Assembly: GCA_947846985.1 (NCBI GenBank)
Contig: CANTUZ010000014.1
Location: 8,177,738-8,241,737, forward strand
DNA length: 64,000 nucleotides
Origin: Fratercula arctica
Lineage: Eukaryota; Chordata; Aves; Charadriiformes; Alcidae
Reading direction: 5' to 3'
Numbering within the stretch: the first letter of the stretch is position 1; each line of letters opens with the position of its first letter. Shown piece after piece: positions 1-12,139 of this stretch. The notes beneath the pieces were generated by a model. It did no database searches. It was not told where the DNA came from and saw nothing but the letters and a program-made list of their open reading frames with translations. The translations under genes and the position numbers were made by a program.

Positions 1-3000
1 TGCTGAGGCGACGGCTGCGGCCCGGCCCCGGGCACCCGCTGCAGCTGGTGGGGCAGGAGGTGGGCACCCATTGCGGGGGGGGGGGGGGACACCCATTGGG
101 GGAGCACCCATGGGGGGGGAACCTGGGGGGGGGGGGGAACCCATGGGGGGGGGAACCCATGGTGGGGGGAACCTGTGGGGGGGGGAACCCGTGGGGGGGA
201 AGCCATTGGGAGGGGAACCCGTGGGGGGGGAACCCGTGGGGGGGGAACCCGTGGGGGGGGGAACCCGTGGGGGGGGAAGCCATTGGGAGGGGAACCCGTG
301 GGGGGGGGAACCCGTGGGGGGGGGAACCCATGGTGGGGGGAACCCGTGGGGGGGGACACACCCATTGGGGGAGCACCCATGGGGCGGAACCCGTGGGGGC
401 GGAACCCGTGGGGGGGGAACCCATTGGGGGGGGAACCCATGGGGGGGGGAAGACATGGTGGGGGGAACCCATGGGGGGGGGGAACCCATGGGGGGGGAAG
501 CCATTGGGAGGGGGAACCCATATGGGGGGGAACCCATGGTGGGGGGAACCCATGGTGGGGGGAAGCCTTTGGGGGGGGAACCCATGGTGGGGGAACCCGT
601 GGGGGGGGGAACCCATGGGAGGTGGGCAACCCATGGTGGGGGGAAACCCATGGGTGGGGGGGAACCCATGGTGGGGGGAAGCCATTGGGCGGGGAACCTG
701 GGGAGTGTGGGCACCCATGGGGGGGGGAACCTGTGGGGGGGGCACCCATTGGGGGAGCACCCATGGGGGGGCACCCAAGGGGGGGGGCTGGTCCCCCACC
801 AGTGATGTTGGTCCAACACGACACCGAATCCCACATGACAACTGGTGCAAACGACACAATCCCACCATGACACTGGTGCCACCATGACGCTGGTGACCAC
901 CATGACACCAATACCATCCACTGCACTGGCTGTCACCTACCATGCTGCTGGTGCCACCACGACACCAATCCCACCACGACACTGGTCCCACCATGACACT
1001 GGTCCCACCATGACACTGGTGCCACCATGACACTGGTGCCACCATGACACCAATCCCACCATGACACCAATCCCACCATGGTGCTGGTGCCACCATGACA
1101 CGAATCCCACCACGACACCAATCCCACCATGACACCAATCCCACCACGACACCAATCCCACCACGACACCAGTCCCCCCCTGACGGCGGTCCCCCCCCGC
1201 CCTGCGGCTGTGCCCCGCGGCAGGCGGTGGCCGGGTGCCGGCTGGCCCAGGCGCTCACCCAGTACTGCGTGGGGGCCAACTACGGCTGGCTACTGGCCGA
1301 GGGGCTCTTCCTCCACAAGCTGCTGGCGCTGGCGGCCTTCTCCGGCGAGCGCTGCCTCCCCGCCTTCCTCCTCCTCGGCTGGGGTGAGCCCGTCCCCACG
1401 CTGGCCCCCGGGGGGGTCCCCAAACAACCCCCCCCTCCCCCTCGTCGCTGTCCCCTCCCCAACCGTGTCCCCCCCCTCCCTCCAGGAGCCCCCGTCCTCT
1501 TCGTGGTGCCCTGGGTGGTGGCGAGGTACCTCTACGAGAACGAGGGGTGAGGAGGGGGCGGCCGCCGGCCCTGTCCCCTGGTTGTCACACGCTGGGGGGG
1601 GGGGACACCGCGATGTCCCCAAGGTCTGGGGGGGGGGGGGACACACACACAACCAGGTTGACCCCCCACCCCAAATCCCCGCAGGTGCTGGGAGAGGAAC
1701 GAGAAGGCGGGGGTGTGGTGGATCATCCGCTGTCCCATCCTGATGGCGGTGGCGGTGGGTGACACCTGAGGGGGGTGGGGGGGGGGGGGGGGGGGGGGGG
1801 TGTCACCTCGGGGCGGTGTCACCACCCGTGTCACCGTCACCCCCTCCCCCCCCCCCCCGCTCCAGGTGAACTTCGTGGTGTTCGTGCGCATCGTCCGCAT
1901 CTTGGTGGCCAAAGTCCGGGCGCATCAGGTGTCGCGCGGGGACGCCAGGGTCAGGTGGGGACATCGGGGGGACATCGGGGGGGGGGGGACACGGGGGACA
2001 CACGGGATGCGGGGACACCGGGGGACGGGCGCGGGGACGCCAAGGACACGGGGACAGCGGGGTGTGCGTGGGGACGGGGGCGCGGGGACACGGGTCACAG
2101 GTGTCCCCGTGCGTGTCCTTGTCCCCGTAACACCCTGTGTGTCCCCAAGCGTGTCCCCACGCGTGTCCCCATCCCTCTCATGTCCCCACATGTGTCCCCA
2201 TGCGTGTCCTTGTCCCCATAGCGCCCCGAGTGTGTCCCCAAGTGTGTCCCCATGCGTGTCCTTGTCCCCATAGAGCCCCAAGTGTGTCCCCACATGTGTC
2301 CCCACGTGTGTCCCCAAGCGTGTCCCCATCCCTCTCATGTCCCCACATGTGTCCCCAAGCGTGTCCCCATCCCTCTCATGTCCCCACATGTGTCCCCATG
2401 CGTGTCCCCGTGCCGTGCGTGTCCTTGTCCCCATAGAGCCCCAAGTGTGTCCCCAAGCGTGTCCCCATCCCTCTCATGTCCCCACGTGTGTCCCCAAGCG
2501 TGTCCCCATCCCTCTCATGTCCCCACATGTGTCCCCATGCGTGTCCTTGTCCCCATAGAGCCCCGAGTGTGTCCCCACATGTGTCCCCACGTGTGTCCCC
2601 ACGTGTGTCCCCAAGCGTGTCCCCATCCCTCTCATGTCCCCACGGGTGTCCCCGTGCGTGTCCTTGTCCCCGTAACACCCTGTGTGTCCCCACGGGTGTC
2701 CCCAAGCGTGTCCCCATCCCTCTCATGTCCCCATGTGTGTCCCCAAGCGTGTCCCCATCCCTCTCATGTCCCCACGTGTGTCCCCAAGCGTGTCCTCATC
2801 CCCGGGGGTGGTGGGGGGGGACACACCAAAAGCCACCAAATGTGTCCCCGGGGGGGTCCCTGTCCCCAAACATGTCCCCGGGGCGGGGGGGGGGGTCCTG
2901 GAGGGGGTGTCCCCATCCCCGGGGGGGTCCCCACGGGTGTCCCCATCCCTGGAGGGGGGACGACACCAAATGTGTCCCCGGGGGGGTCCCTGTCCCCAAA

Positions 3001-4527
3001 TGTGTCCCCGGGGGGGTCCCTGTCCCCAAACATGTCCCTGGGGGGGGGGCCTGGAGGGAGTGTCCCTATCCCGGGGGGGTCCCCATGGATGTCCCCCAAC
3101 CTTGGAGGGGGGACGACACCAAATGTGTCCCCGGGGGGGTCCCTGTCCCCAAATGTGTCCCCGGGGGGGGGTCCTGGAGGGGGTGTCCCTATCCCCGGGG
3201 GGGTCCCCACGGGTGTCCCCATCCCTGGAGGGGGGACGACACCAAATGTGTCCCCGGGGGGGTCCCTGTCCCCAAACATGTCCCTGGGGGGGGGTCCTGG
3301 AGGGAGTGTCCCTATCCCGGGGGGGTCCCCATGGATGTCCCCAACCTTGGAGGGGGGACGACACCAAATGTGTCCCCGGGGGGGTCCCTGTCCCCAAATG
3401 TGTCCCCGGGGGGGGGTCCTGGAGGGGGTGTCCCCATCCCCGGGGGGGTCCCCACGGGTGTCCCCATCCCTGGAGGGGGGACGACACCAAATGTGTCCCC
3501 GGGGGGGTCCCTGTCCCCAAATGTGTCCCTGGGGGGGGGGTCCCGGGGGGGGTGTCCCTATCCCCGGGGGGGTCCCCATGGGTGTGTGTCCCCCCCCCCA
3601 GGCTGGCCCGGTCCACGCTGACGCTGATCCCGCTGCTGGGGGTGCACGAGGTGGCCTTCGCCCTGCTGGGGGAGGGGGCGGGGGGGGGCACCCTGCGCCT
3701 GGTGCGGCTCTGCCTCCAGCTGCTGCTCTCCTCCTGCCAGGTGGGGGGGGGCGCGGGGGGGGGGGGGGGGGCATGGCGGGGTGGGGGGGGGCAATGGGGG
3801 GTGGCAATGGGGGGGGGGGGCCACGGGGAGTGCAATGGGGGTGGAAATCGGGGGGGCAATGGGGGGGCAATGGGGGGGTGGAAATGGGGGGGGCAATGGG
3901 GGGGGCAATGGGGGGGGGCCATGGGGAGTGCAATGGGGGGGGAAATCGGGGGTGGCCAAATGGGGGCGGGCAACATCATGGCAGGGCCAATGGACGGCGA
4001 TAGGAGTGCGGCAATTAGGGTGGGAACTGGGGGGGAAACTCGGGGGAGCAAGGGCTGGAGGGGCCATTGGGGGGATGGAAAATGGGGGGGTCATGGGGGG
4101 ATGGAGAATGGGAGCGATGGGGGGGGTGCACGTGGGGGGTAACGGGGGGGAAAAGGGGGGTGGAAAATGGGGGGTGGGGCAAGGGGGGGGGAATGGGGGG
4201 ATGCACTCGGCGGGGGCGGGGCACCCACCCGTATGTGCCCCCCCCCCTCCAGGGCCTCGTCGTCAGCGTCCTATGCTTCGTCAAACAAGGAGGTGCGACA
4301 CGTCGCGGAGGGGCGGGGGGGGGGGGGGGGGCGATATGTCGCGACATGACGTGACGTACGTCGTGACGTAACGCCTGTCGTGACGTCTGCAGGTGCAGGC
4401 GGAGGTGCGCCGGGGCTGGCAGCGCTGTCGCCTGGCCCACCCTGCCCCACCCGCGCCGCGCCCCCCAACACCCACCCGGGCCGGACCCCCCGGCGGGGGG
4501 GGCCCCGTGGCCGAGAGCTGCTGCTGA
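1..4527 (+). CDS. GIPR: GIPR, 3' part (left, redundant copy)
   Basis: Gastric inhibitory polypeptide receptor, a class B G-protein-coupled receptor of the plasma membrane that raises cAMP on binding GIP. The window opens inside the exon that ends in extracellular loop 1. Exons seen: 1-59, 1224-1383, 1486-1546, 1685-1754, 1866-1954, 3602-3740, 4253-4292 and 4393-4527 (TGA 4525-4527), all with GT/AG borders. They encode TM3 to TM7 and the C-terminal tail, with family signatures such as [30 protein letters not shown] and [15 protein letters not shown]; the last is closer to GIPR than to the glucagon receptor. The first six exons keep frame; exon 4253-4292 is 2 bases shorter than its right-hand twin and is shifted. 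The tail is very short, ending AESCC. This is the same gene as 13701-21348, not a paralogue. Confidence 0.85.
62..785. repeat. G-rich minisatellite in GIPR intron (left copy)
   Basis: Irregular units of about 14-17 bases built on GGGGGGAACCCATGG fill most of the intron after exon 1-59. Runs of 6 to 9 G are frequent on the coding strand, so the transcript could form G-quadruplexes. The twin is at 16271-16995. Confidence 0.9.
800..1180. repeat. 17-bp minisatellite in GIPR intron (left copy)
   Basis: Tandem units close to CCCACCATGACACCAAT run up to the acceptor region of the exon at 1224. The twin is at 17000-17515. Confidence 0.85.
2100..2812. repeat. GTCCCC-type minisatellite in GIPR intron (left copy)
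   Basis: Units such as GTCCCCAAGCGTGTCCCC alternate with CATCCCTCTCAT. The right copy of this array (18450-19615) is clearly longer, about 1.17 kb against 0.71 kb. Confidence 0.85.
2815..3598. repeat. about 120-bp satellite in GIPR intron (left copy)
   Basis: Units of roughly 120 bases, each with GGACGACACCAAATGTGTCC and a run of seven G, repeat to the acceptor of the exon at 3602. The twin is 19620-20408. Confidence 0.85.
3741..4240. repeat. GGGGGGCAAT-type minisatellite in GIPR intron (left copy)
   Basis: Short G-rich units (GGGGGGCAATGG and variants) fill the intron between exons 3602-3740 and 4253-4292. The twin is 20548-21045. Confidence 0.8.
4336..4391 (+). promoter_or_regulatory. TGACGT cluster and palindrome in GIPR last intron (left copy)
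   Basis: The 100-base intron between the last two exons holds the 12-base palindrome ATGTCGCGACAT followed by four TGACGT motifs, one inside TGACGTAA. It is essentially identical to 21149-21199 in the right copy, so it is not a sequencing accident. TGACGT is the CREB/ATF half-site; function is inferred only. Confidence 0.45.
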
Positions 4528-4529
4528 AG

Positions 4530-5330
4530 GGGGGGGGCACCATTGGTGGGTGCTGGGGGGGGGTGTTAATGTAGTCTTTGGGGTGCGGGGGGGGCACCTT
4601 TGGTGGCTGGGGGGGGTCAGGGGGGCTGTGGGGGTCACTGTCATCTTTGGGGTGCTGGGGGGGCACTTTGGGTGCGGGGGGGGGTGTAATGTCATCCTTT
4701 GGGTGATGGGGGGCACCTTTGGGTGCTGGGGGGGGTCAGGGGGAGTGGGGGGGATGGTCACTTCTGTGCTGGGGGGGGCACCTTTGGGTGCTGGGGGGGG
4801 GGTCAGGGGGGGGGGCTTGGGGGGGTCACTGTTCATCTCTGGGGCTGGGGGGGGCACCTTTGGGTGCTGGGGGGGGGTTAATGTCATCTTTGGCGGTGCT
4901 GGCGGGGGCACCTTTGGGTGCTGGCGGGGTGTTTGAATTGTCATCTTTGGGTGCTGGGGGAGGCAACCTTTGGGTGGAACTCGGGGTCGGGGTCAGGGGG
5001 GATGGGGGGGGGCAATTGTCACCTTTGGGTGCGCTGCGGGGGCGGCACCATTTGGCGTGCTGGGGTTAATACGACTGGGGGGCTAGACGGTGTCTCAATG
5101 TCATCGTTGGAGGTGCTGGGGGGCGTGGGCATGGTCGCGGGCTTGGCGGAGGCGTCAATCTGTCACACTCGGCGCTGGGGGGGCACCTTTGGGTGCTGGG
5201 GGGGGTTCAATGTCAATACTTTGGGTGTGCTGGGCAAGGGGGGCACCTTGGGTGCTGAGGTGCAGGGTGTAAATGCTATCCATACTTTTGGGAGGCAGTT
5301 GTCGGCGGGGCGGGTGGCATGGCAGGGGGG
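4530..5330. repeat. minisatellite downstream of GIPR (left copy)
   Basis: Units close to GGGGGGCACCTTTGGGTGCT repeat from just after the GIPR stop codon. Compared with 21345-22130 this copy has many extra inserted bases, most obvious after about 4900. Confidence 0.85.
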
Positions 5331-5439
5331 GACTTGGGTGTCTGTGGGGTCATTGTCCACCTGTGGGGGTTAGCACGGCGGGGGGGGGTTGTCCCCCGCG
5401 CTCTTGTACCCTAAAAAAAACCACTGTTGGGACACCCAT

Positions 5440-5700
5440 GGGTGGCTCCTGTGAACTCGCCTTGGGAGGGCTGGGGCGATACGGGGAGGGGGGCACGGGA
5501 GTGTCAACAGGCGGCTACTGGGGGCTTACTGGGGGGCCATGGCGGGGGAAACTGGGAAGGGGGGGCAATTGGGGGTTACGGGGGAGGCACTGGGAGGGAA
5601 CTGGGAGGCACTGGGGGGTACGGCGGGCGGTGGCACTGGGGGGAACCTGGTGGGATCACGCGGGGGGTGCGCACTGGGGGTTGTCACTTGGGGTACTCTT
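5440..5700. repeat. ACTGGGGGGC-type repeat upstream of FBXO46 (left copy)
   Basis: Short units of the form ACTGGGGGGCACTGGGAGG, error-rich. The twin is 22200-22460. Confidence 0.7.
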
Positions 5701-5829
5701 CGGGATTGAGCGGATCAGCGGTAGAGTAAAACAACACACTCCCCCCATCCCCACCTCTCAGGTCACCCCGCACCAGGCCTACACCTTTTCCGCCTGTCAC
5801 GAAACACTACCCACGGTCCCGGGGCGCCC

Positions 5830-6060
5830 CACGTTGCACAGACGATTCTTATGCGCGTGTAGGTCCTCCCGCGCCTCCGGGAGCGGCACCTACGCGTTCC
5901 CGGCAGCCCCGCGCGAACGCACTATGACGCGAGACCGCGCGGACGGCGGACGGGTGGCGCCATGCGCAGCGCGGCACCCCGGAAGCGCGCGGAGGAGAGC
6001 GCAGGTAGCACGGTCCGCCGCCCCGGCACCTGCCGCGGTGAGCGGGGGAGGGGACGGCGG
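5830..6060 (+). promoter_or_regulatory. FBXO46 promoter region (left, error-rich copy)
   Basis: Corresponds to 22495-22690. The NRF1-type GCGCATGCGC motifs of the right copy are mostly broken here by single-base changes, and the first-exon donor region (GCGGTGAGC) is altered. The rest of 6060-7080 is GC-rich upstream and intronic sequence without any coding exon that I can recognise; it holds a CArG-like CCATTATAGG near 6813. Confidence 0.5.
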
Positions 6061-7084
6061 CGCACCGCGGCGGGGCCCGCGGCCGCCAGGGAAAGGGTGT
6101 GAGGGGGTGTGTGTGGGAGGGAAAGAATATGGGGGCGTGGAGCGGCTAGGGTGGGAAACGACCGTTGGATTCGTGCCCACGGGGCCGGTAGTCCCATTTT
6201 TCTGTGCTAAGCGGTCGGCGGGCGACCCGGGCCCAGGTTTGAGGGGAGGCGGGGAGGAGAGGGCTGGTCGGCCAAAGAACGGTCGTCACTCTCTGGAGGA
6301 CCGGCCGGCCTCCCGCTCGTCGGACACACCCGGGATCGGGCTGCGGCCCTCCGGGTTCGTGGGAAGGGGACACGACACACACCACGACCACAGAGTCGTG
6401 TCGCAACACACGTTAAGTCAAGAGGGGGGGCGGGCGTGGTCCCCGCGTCCCCCCCACCTCACCCCCCCTCGGGGCGGCGTCGCCCTGGACCTCGCAGCAA
6501 ACACTCCCGACGAGGTCACCGAGCTCGCACGTGTTCGTGTCGCCCCGATGCCCTCCACACTACTACCTCACCCCTGCCCTGTCAACCGAGGACGGGGCCC
6601 ACCAACACCGCCCCCCCACCAACCGCCGGCACCACCGCACGGGGGGACCGGGTCCGACGACCCCTCCCGCCTCCGGCGGCCCGGTGGGCAGGGGCCCGCA
6701 CCGCGGCGCCCGCAGTTTGGCCAACGACCCTCATCAAGCAATTATGAATCTCCCCTCCACTCACTACCTCTCCATCTCATAGGACCACCGACCACCCCGC
6801 TCGCACCGTAGCACCATTATAGGGCGTTACTGGCTCTACGAAACGCGGCGCGCGGATTGGCCGCCGCCTAGGCGGGCAGGGCCCCCGGCGGCCCGGCATA
6901 AAAAGCGTGTGAGGAGTGGTAGCGGGGCTTGCGGGGCACGGCGGGCGGGGCTGGGCCGGGGGGCGGGGATGGGGGGCGGGTGGCACGGGGTTCGGCGCGC
7001 GCTCAATGGGGGGCAGGGGGCGGAGGTGGGGGGGAGCCCCCAGTGCCTCCAGTGCCACCGAGTACGGTACTGGGAACGGCCAGT

Positions 7085-7605
7085 AATGGCCCACTAACAC
7101 CTCCAGCCCCATACTGGCCCCAATGGCCCTATAGCGTCCCCCCCCCCACCTATATGGCCTCCACCATCCCAATACTGCCCCCCCCCAGCCCAACTGGCCC
7201 AATGGCCTATAGTGGCCCCACCATCCCATACTTGCCCCCCCACAGCCCCATACGGCCCCCAATGGCCCATAGGGGCCCCACCGTCCCTATACTCCGCCCC
7301 CCCCCAGCCCCATTTGCCCCCCCAGCCCACACATATGGCCCCCCCATCCCCGTTATGGCCCCATGGCCCTATAGTGGCCCCACCATCCCTATATGCCCCC
7401 CCCGCCCCATACTGGCCCCAATCGCCCTATAGTGGTCCCACCATCCCCATACTGCCCCCCCCCAGCCCCATACTGCCCCCCCCCATCCCCATACTGGCCC
7501 CAATGGCCCTATAGTGACCCCACCAGCCCCATACTGCCCCCCACCATCCCCATACTGCCCCCCCCCCCAGCCCCGTACTGCCCCCCCCCCACCCCATTAA
7601 CCCCC
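7085..7605. repeat. minisatellite before FBXO46 coding exon (left copy)
   Basis: Repeated CCCCATACTGCCCC and CCAATGGCCCTATAGTGG blocks lead to the acceptor TCTCTCCCGGCAG just before the coding exon. The twin is 23465-24025. Confidence 0.85.
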
Positions 7606-7712
7606 TTTCTCTCCCGGCAGGCCCTGGGGGCGGGCGCCGGCAGCCCCCCAACCCCGTCGGGATTGGAGGCGCGCGGTTGGGGGCGCCCCGCCGGCGGGTG
7701 CCATGCTGCCTG

Positions 7713-9686
7713 ATGGAACCCACCGCCTTCCCCCACCTCCAGCTCTGGTGCCCCCGGACCTTCGGCACCTACAAACCCCACCTCCCCCCAAGCAACCCCG
7801 CCCCCCCCCCAACCCTTTCTCCCGCCGCCCCGCCGAGGGAAAACGCCGCAAAGGCCTGCGGAAAAACACGCCGCCGCCGCCTCCCGCCGATGCCGCCCGG
7901 CTCCCCCGGCGCCGGCGGAGGAAGGGCGGGTGCTGCTGGACACCTGGTACGTCATCAAACCCGGCAAACACCAAGGAGGGAAAGTGGCTTTTTTCGGGCC
8001 CACCAGTTGCGCGGCGGCCAGGCATGGCAGCGCCGGCACCCGCCCCGCCACCATGAAGGTCAAGGGCAACTGGGGCAACGACAGCTCCAAAGCAAGCGGC
8101 GCCGGCGTTGCCACGACCCGGCGAAGCACACAAGCCGTGGGCTAACGGCGGCCGGGGAAGGCGCTTTGCCCCCTCGCCGGCGAACCTCCCGCCGAATCGC
8201 CCCCCGCCGACTTGCTGCGGTGGCGACAGAGATGGTGGCCTTGGTGGAGCGGAGGACGGCGCTGGCCTTGCAGAGCTTCCCCCGGCCCTGCGGCGCCGCC
8301 GCCGCCACCCCCGTCGTACTTCGTGGAAGCGGCGCCGCCGGCGGCGAAAAACCAAAACGCCCGGCGGGCTCCGATTGCAGCCGGGTGGCCGAAGCCGTAG
8401 CCCACTTCGAGCCGCGGCAACGCTGAGCACGGCTGGCGGCGGGCGGCGGCGCTCCACCCAACGGCATGTGCCGCCCGGCCGCCGCCGAATGTGCCGCCGC
8501 CGCGGCAGCGACGGTCTTCGGCAGCGCCGGCTGCCGGCGAGGTGGTATCGCTTCGGATCTCTCCAGCGGTCGCGGGGAAAGCCGACCCGCGACCGCCGAT
8601 GGCGAGCCGGGGGATGCGGGGCGGCCGATCCGACGAATTGCGTCTTCATGAGCTGCGGACGGGCAAACGGCCGGCAGGCAACGGCGGCGTGCCGGCCGCG
8701 CCAAGGACAAGATCACCTGCGACCTCTACCAGTTGATCAGCCCTTCCCGCGACGCGCTGCCCAACAACGTGGAGTCCTCCGGGCCGCCGCCCGGCGCCAA
8801 AGGGGACGGGGACGGCCCCGCCGTTGGCCGCGGGCTGCGGCCGAGGGGCCGGGCGAGCGCCGCCGGCAAAGCGGAAGCCGGGGGAAGGCAGCGGCGAGAC
8901 GATGAAGGCGACGGCGGCGGCGGGGCGGGGATTGCCGCCGCCGGCTTCCAGTGCGCCGATTGGGTGGTGACGGGTGGGTGGTGGGGACCAATGCGTCTTC
9001 TTCGGGCAAAGACAGCGCCAAGAAGATGAAGGACGGAGGACGGGCGGCTGTCGGCGGCCAGCCGGCAGGAGGACCCGCCCGGCCGGGGGCAGCTCTGCCT
9101 CCTGCCCGTCCCCGAGGAAGGCGCGGCGGGTGGCGTCGCGGCGCGTCGGCGGACGCGGCGGGACGGGCGGAAGCGGGCGAGGGGGGAAACGGCGTCCGTC
9201 CCCGACACCTTAGCATTTAGCAGCTTTGTACCAGCCAAGTCTCCCACGATTTTTTGGAGATCCCGCTTTCAAAATCCAACGCCGCTGGAACCCCGGCGTA
9301 CATGCTCCCTCCTGCCGGGAGCACGTCATGGTGAAGATCTATTCAGCTACTTTGCCCAACCAAGCGCTGGCCGCCTCAAATGCTCCTGTCAACTATTCAA
9401 ATCCATCATCGAGACCTTCGGGGGCAGGCCACCGATTCCCGCTGGAACCCCGACCCCCTCTACCGCGACGACCCCTTGCAAGTCGTGCAAGAAAGCGCTA
9501 CGAGAAGGGGGGACGTAGTCCCTCTGCCGATGGCACCCCCAAACCCTACCACCACGACCTGCCTTACGGATCCCGGCTCTATCTGGATGTGCTGCCGGCG
9601 GAGCGGATAAGACAGCGCGGGTGCAGGGTGGGCTGTTGCACGATAACCAATGGGTGCACCCCCGGCTCGAGGAGGACGGGAGGTGA
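7713..9686 (+). pseudogene. FBXO46: FBXO46 coding exon, error-ridden redundant copy
   Basis: Same single coding exon as 24138-26023, from ATG 7713 to TGA 9684-9686. The reading frame breaks dozens of times, almost always by one inserted base or a lengthened homopolymer, and recognisable pieces (LLDTWYVIKPG, DLYQLISPSRDALPNN, ATDSR, HHDLPYG) jump between all three frames. Random indels at this density are the mark of uncorrected long-read sequence; a decayed gene would also show substitutions and stops. I therefore treat it as an assembly copy of the intact locus. A true pseudogene is the less likely alternative. Confidence 0.75.
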
Positions 9687-10079
9687 AGAGACGGCGGCGG
9701 GGGATTTTTGGGGTGGGGGGTGGGGACAGAGGAGGGGGGGGACAACACACAACACACAAACAACACACGACGATGGGGGTAACGGAGGGGCCGGGGAGAA
9801 AAAAGGAAAAGGGTGGGAGAGACAGGGCTGGGGGGGGGGTGGGGGGGGGTGGGGGGGTGTTTTTTTTTTGGTTATTTTGCAGCGGCTGGCCCGAAGGGGG
9901 GAGAAAAAAAAGGAAAAAAAGAAAAAAAAAAAAAAGACAAAATAAGAAAGAAAAGAAAGAAGAAGAAAAAAAATATCTGAAACGCAACACACTGCCCCCC
10001 CCCCCCCCAAAACTGAAAGGAAAAAGAAAAAAAAAGAAGGAGAAAAGGAAAGATGGGGGGGGGAGGGGGGGGGGCGGTG

Positions 10080-11030
10080 GCCTCATGGTGGGTCATGTCG
10101 CCATCTGGGGTGGTGGCCCATGGAGGATGATGGCCCCATGGACGGTGATGGGTCCCGTCTGGGGGTGGTGGCCCCTGGGAGGTGATGGCCACGTGGTCGG
10201 CCCCATGGAAGGTGATGGCCCATCTGGGGTGGGGCACAATGGAGGTGATGGACCCGTTGGGAGGTGGTCATGACCACGTGGAGGATGGTGGTCCCCGGAG
10301 GACGGTGGCCCCATGACGCATGACCTCAAACTGGGACTGATGGCCACAAGAGGGATGATGGCACCGTGGTGGTCCCATGAAGGGTGATGGCCCCGTCGGG
10401 ATGGTGGCCCCAAGGGAGGGACATCACCATCGGGGTGGTGGTTCCCCAGGAGGATGGTGGCCCATGGCAATCACACAGTGGTGTGATGGCCGCATGGAGG
10501 TTGGTGGCCCATGGAGGGTGATGGCCTGGGCGGGTCATGGCACAGGGAGGACAACGGTCCCCATGGAGGATGGTGGCCCCATGGTGATTACCCCAACTGG
10601 CTGATGGCCCCAAGGAGGGTGATGGCACGTGGTGGCCCATGGAGCAGTGATGGCCACATCTGAGGGTGGTGGCCCCATGGAGGGTACGGGCCCATCCAGG
10701 GTGATGGCCACGTGGAGAGGATGGCTTCTGTGGAGGTCTGACACATGGAGGATGGTGGCCCCCAATGGCGGATGGTTGGTCGCATGGAGGTGGTGGCCAC
10801 ATGGAGGATGGGGCCCATGGCGATGACCTCAAACTGGGTGATGGCCACAAGGGAGGGTGATGGCCCCGTAGGTGGCCCTCTGGAGGGTGACATCCCATCT
10901 GGGCTTGTGGCACAATGGAGGTTCGACGGTCCCATTGGGGGGTTAGTGGCACCATGGAGGGTGATGGGCCCCATGGAAGGTGACCCAGCCCAGGGGGTTG
11001 GTGGCCCCCCGGGGGTGAGTCCTGTCCGTA
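10080..11030. repeat. minisatellite between FBXO46 and QPCTL (left copy)
   Basis: Units like GGTGGCCCCATGGAGGATGA repeat for about 0.95 kb. The twin is 26395-27330. Confidence 0.85.
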
Positions 11031-11290
11031 GGTGACCCGTCACAGGGATGGGTGACGTCCTTGGTCGAGGTGAAATCCAACCTGGAGTGATGCCCCCCCC
11101 CCCCCCCTCAACCCGGTGTGACATATGTGGTGACATCAACACCTCGAAAGTGACATCACCATCGAGAAAGGGACACCCACGTCGAGAGGGACATCGCCGT
11201 CGCGAGGGACGTCACCGGGGGGAGGCACATGGCATCTGGAGTCACACCCCACCGGGGTGACGACCCCACACAGGACAAGGGTGGCCGGTT

Positions 11291-11329
<39 letters not shown>

Positions 11330-11369
11330 CCCCGGTCGCGTTTTGTCGCGATGTCCCCGTGTCGTACAG

Positions 11370-11665
11370 CCCGTGTGTCCGTTACAGCCGCCATTGCGCA
11401 TGCGCTCCGTGTACGGCCAGCCCCGTGTCCGTACAGCCGCCACTGCGCATGCGCTCCGTGTCGTACAGCCCCGTGGTCCGTACAGCCGCCACTGCGCATG
11501 CGCTCCGTGTCCGCACGGCCCCGTGTCCGTACAGCCGCCACTGCGCATGCGCTCCGTGTCCGCACGGCCCCGTGTCCGTACAGCCGCCATTGCACATGCG
11601 CTCCGTGTCCGCACGGCCCCGTGTCCGTACAGCCGCCATTGCGCAGGCGCCGAAGGCATGCGCCG
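11370..11665 (+). promoter_or_regulatory. tandem NRF1-type sites upstream of QPCTL (left copy)
   Basis: Tandem units of about 50 bases each carry TGCGCATGCGC (11395, 11444, 11493, 11542) plus a degenerate unit at 11590. TGCGCATGCGC fits the NRF1 consensus. The right copy has only two such perfect units (27702, 27751), so array length differs between the copies. Confidence 0.6.
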
Positions 11666-11847
11666 CCCCGCCCACCGCGCATGCGCCTCGCTCCCACCAC
11701 ACCCCGCCTCCTTCCACGAGGAGGGGGGCGTGCCTGGTGCGCTCTCAGCCTATAGAGGAGACCCGTCCCCCGTCAGCCCCCGCGGAACGCCCCCGTGAGC
11801 CACGCCCCCACAGACCAGCCCCGTTCGGGAGGCCCCGCCCCCGCGCC

Positions 11848-12051
11848 ATGCGAAGGGCGCCGGTTGCTCCCGCCGCCTCCGGCACGCGGGTGGGGCCCGG
11901 GTCCCGTCCGGTGGCGGTGCCGCTGCCGGACCGGGCCGGTTCTGCCCGCGCTCCCGCCGCTGTCCCCGGTCGCTCCTGCCGCCCTGGGGTGGCGGTGCCC
12001 GTCGCGCTCATCTACGATCGCCGGCCCGGCGGGGAAAGGGATGCTGGCCCG
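11848..12051 (+). CDS. QPCTL: QPCTL exon 1 (left, redundant copy)
   Basis: Begins with ATG 11848-11850 and matches 28005-28217 with scattered indels. The donor reads GGTAGAGC in place of GGTGAGC. The remaining exons are missing because the contig ends at 13378 inside intron 1. Confidence 0.75.
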
Positions 12052-12139
12052 GTAGAGCTGGGGCCTTGCGGGTGACGAGGCAGGGGGGCCCGGGGAGGAG
12101 CCGGGCGGGTCCGGCGTCTTTCCGCGGTCTCTGGGAGCT

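Noticed and set aside
2100..2812. CRISPR-like array of regular repeats
   Set aside because: No unique spacers, units are contiguous, and the genes around are spliced vertebrate genes.
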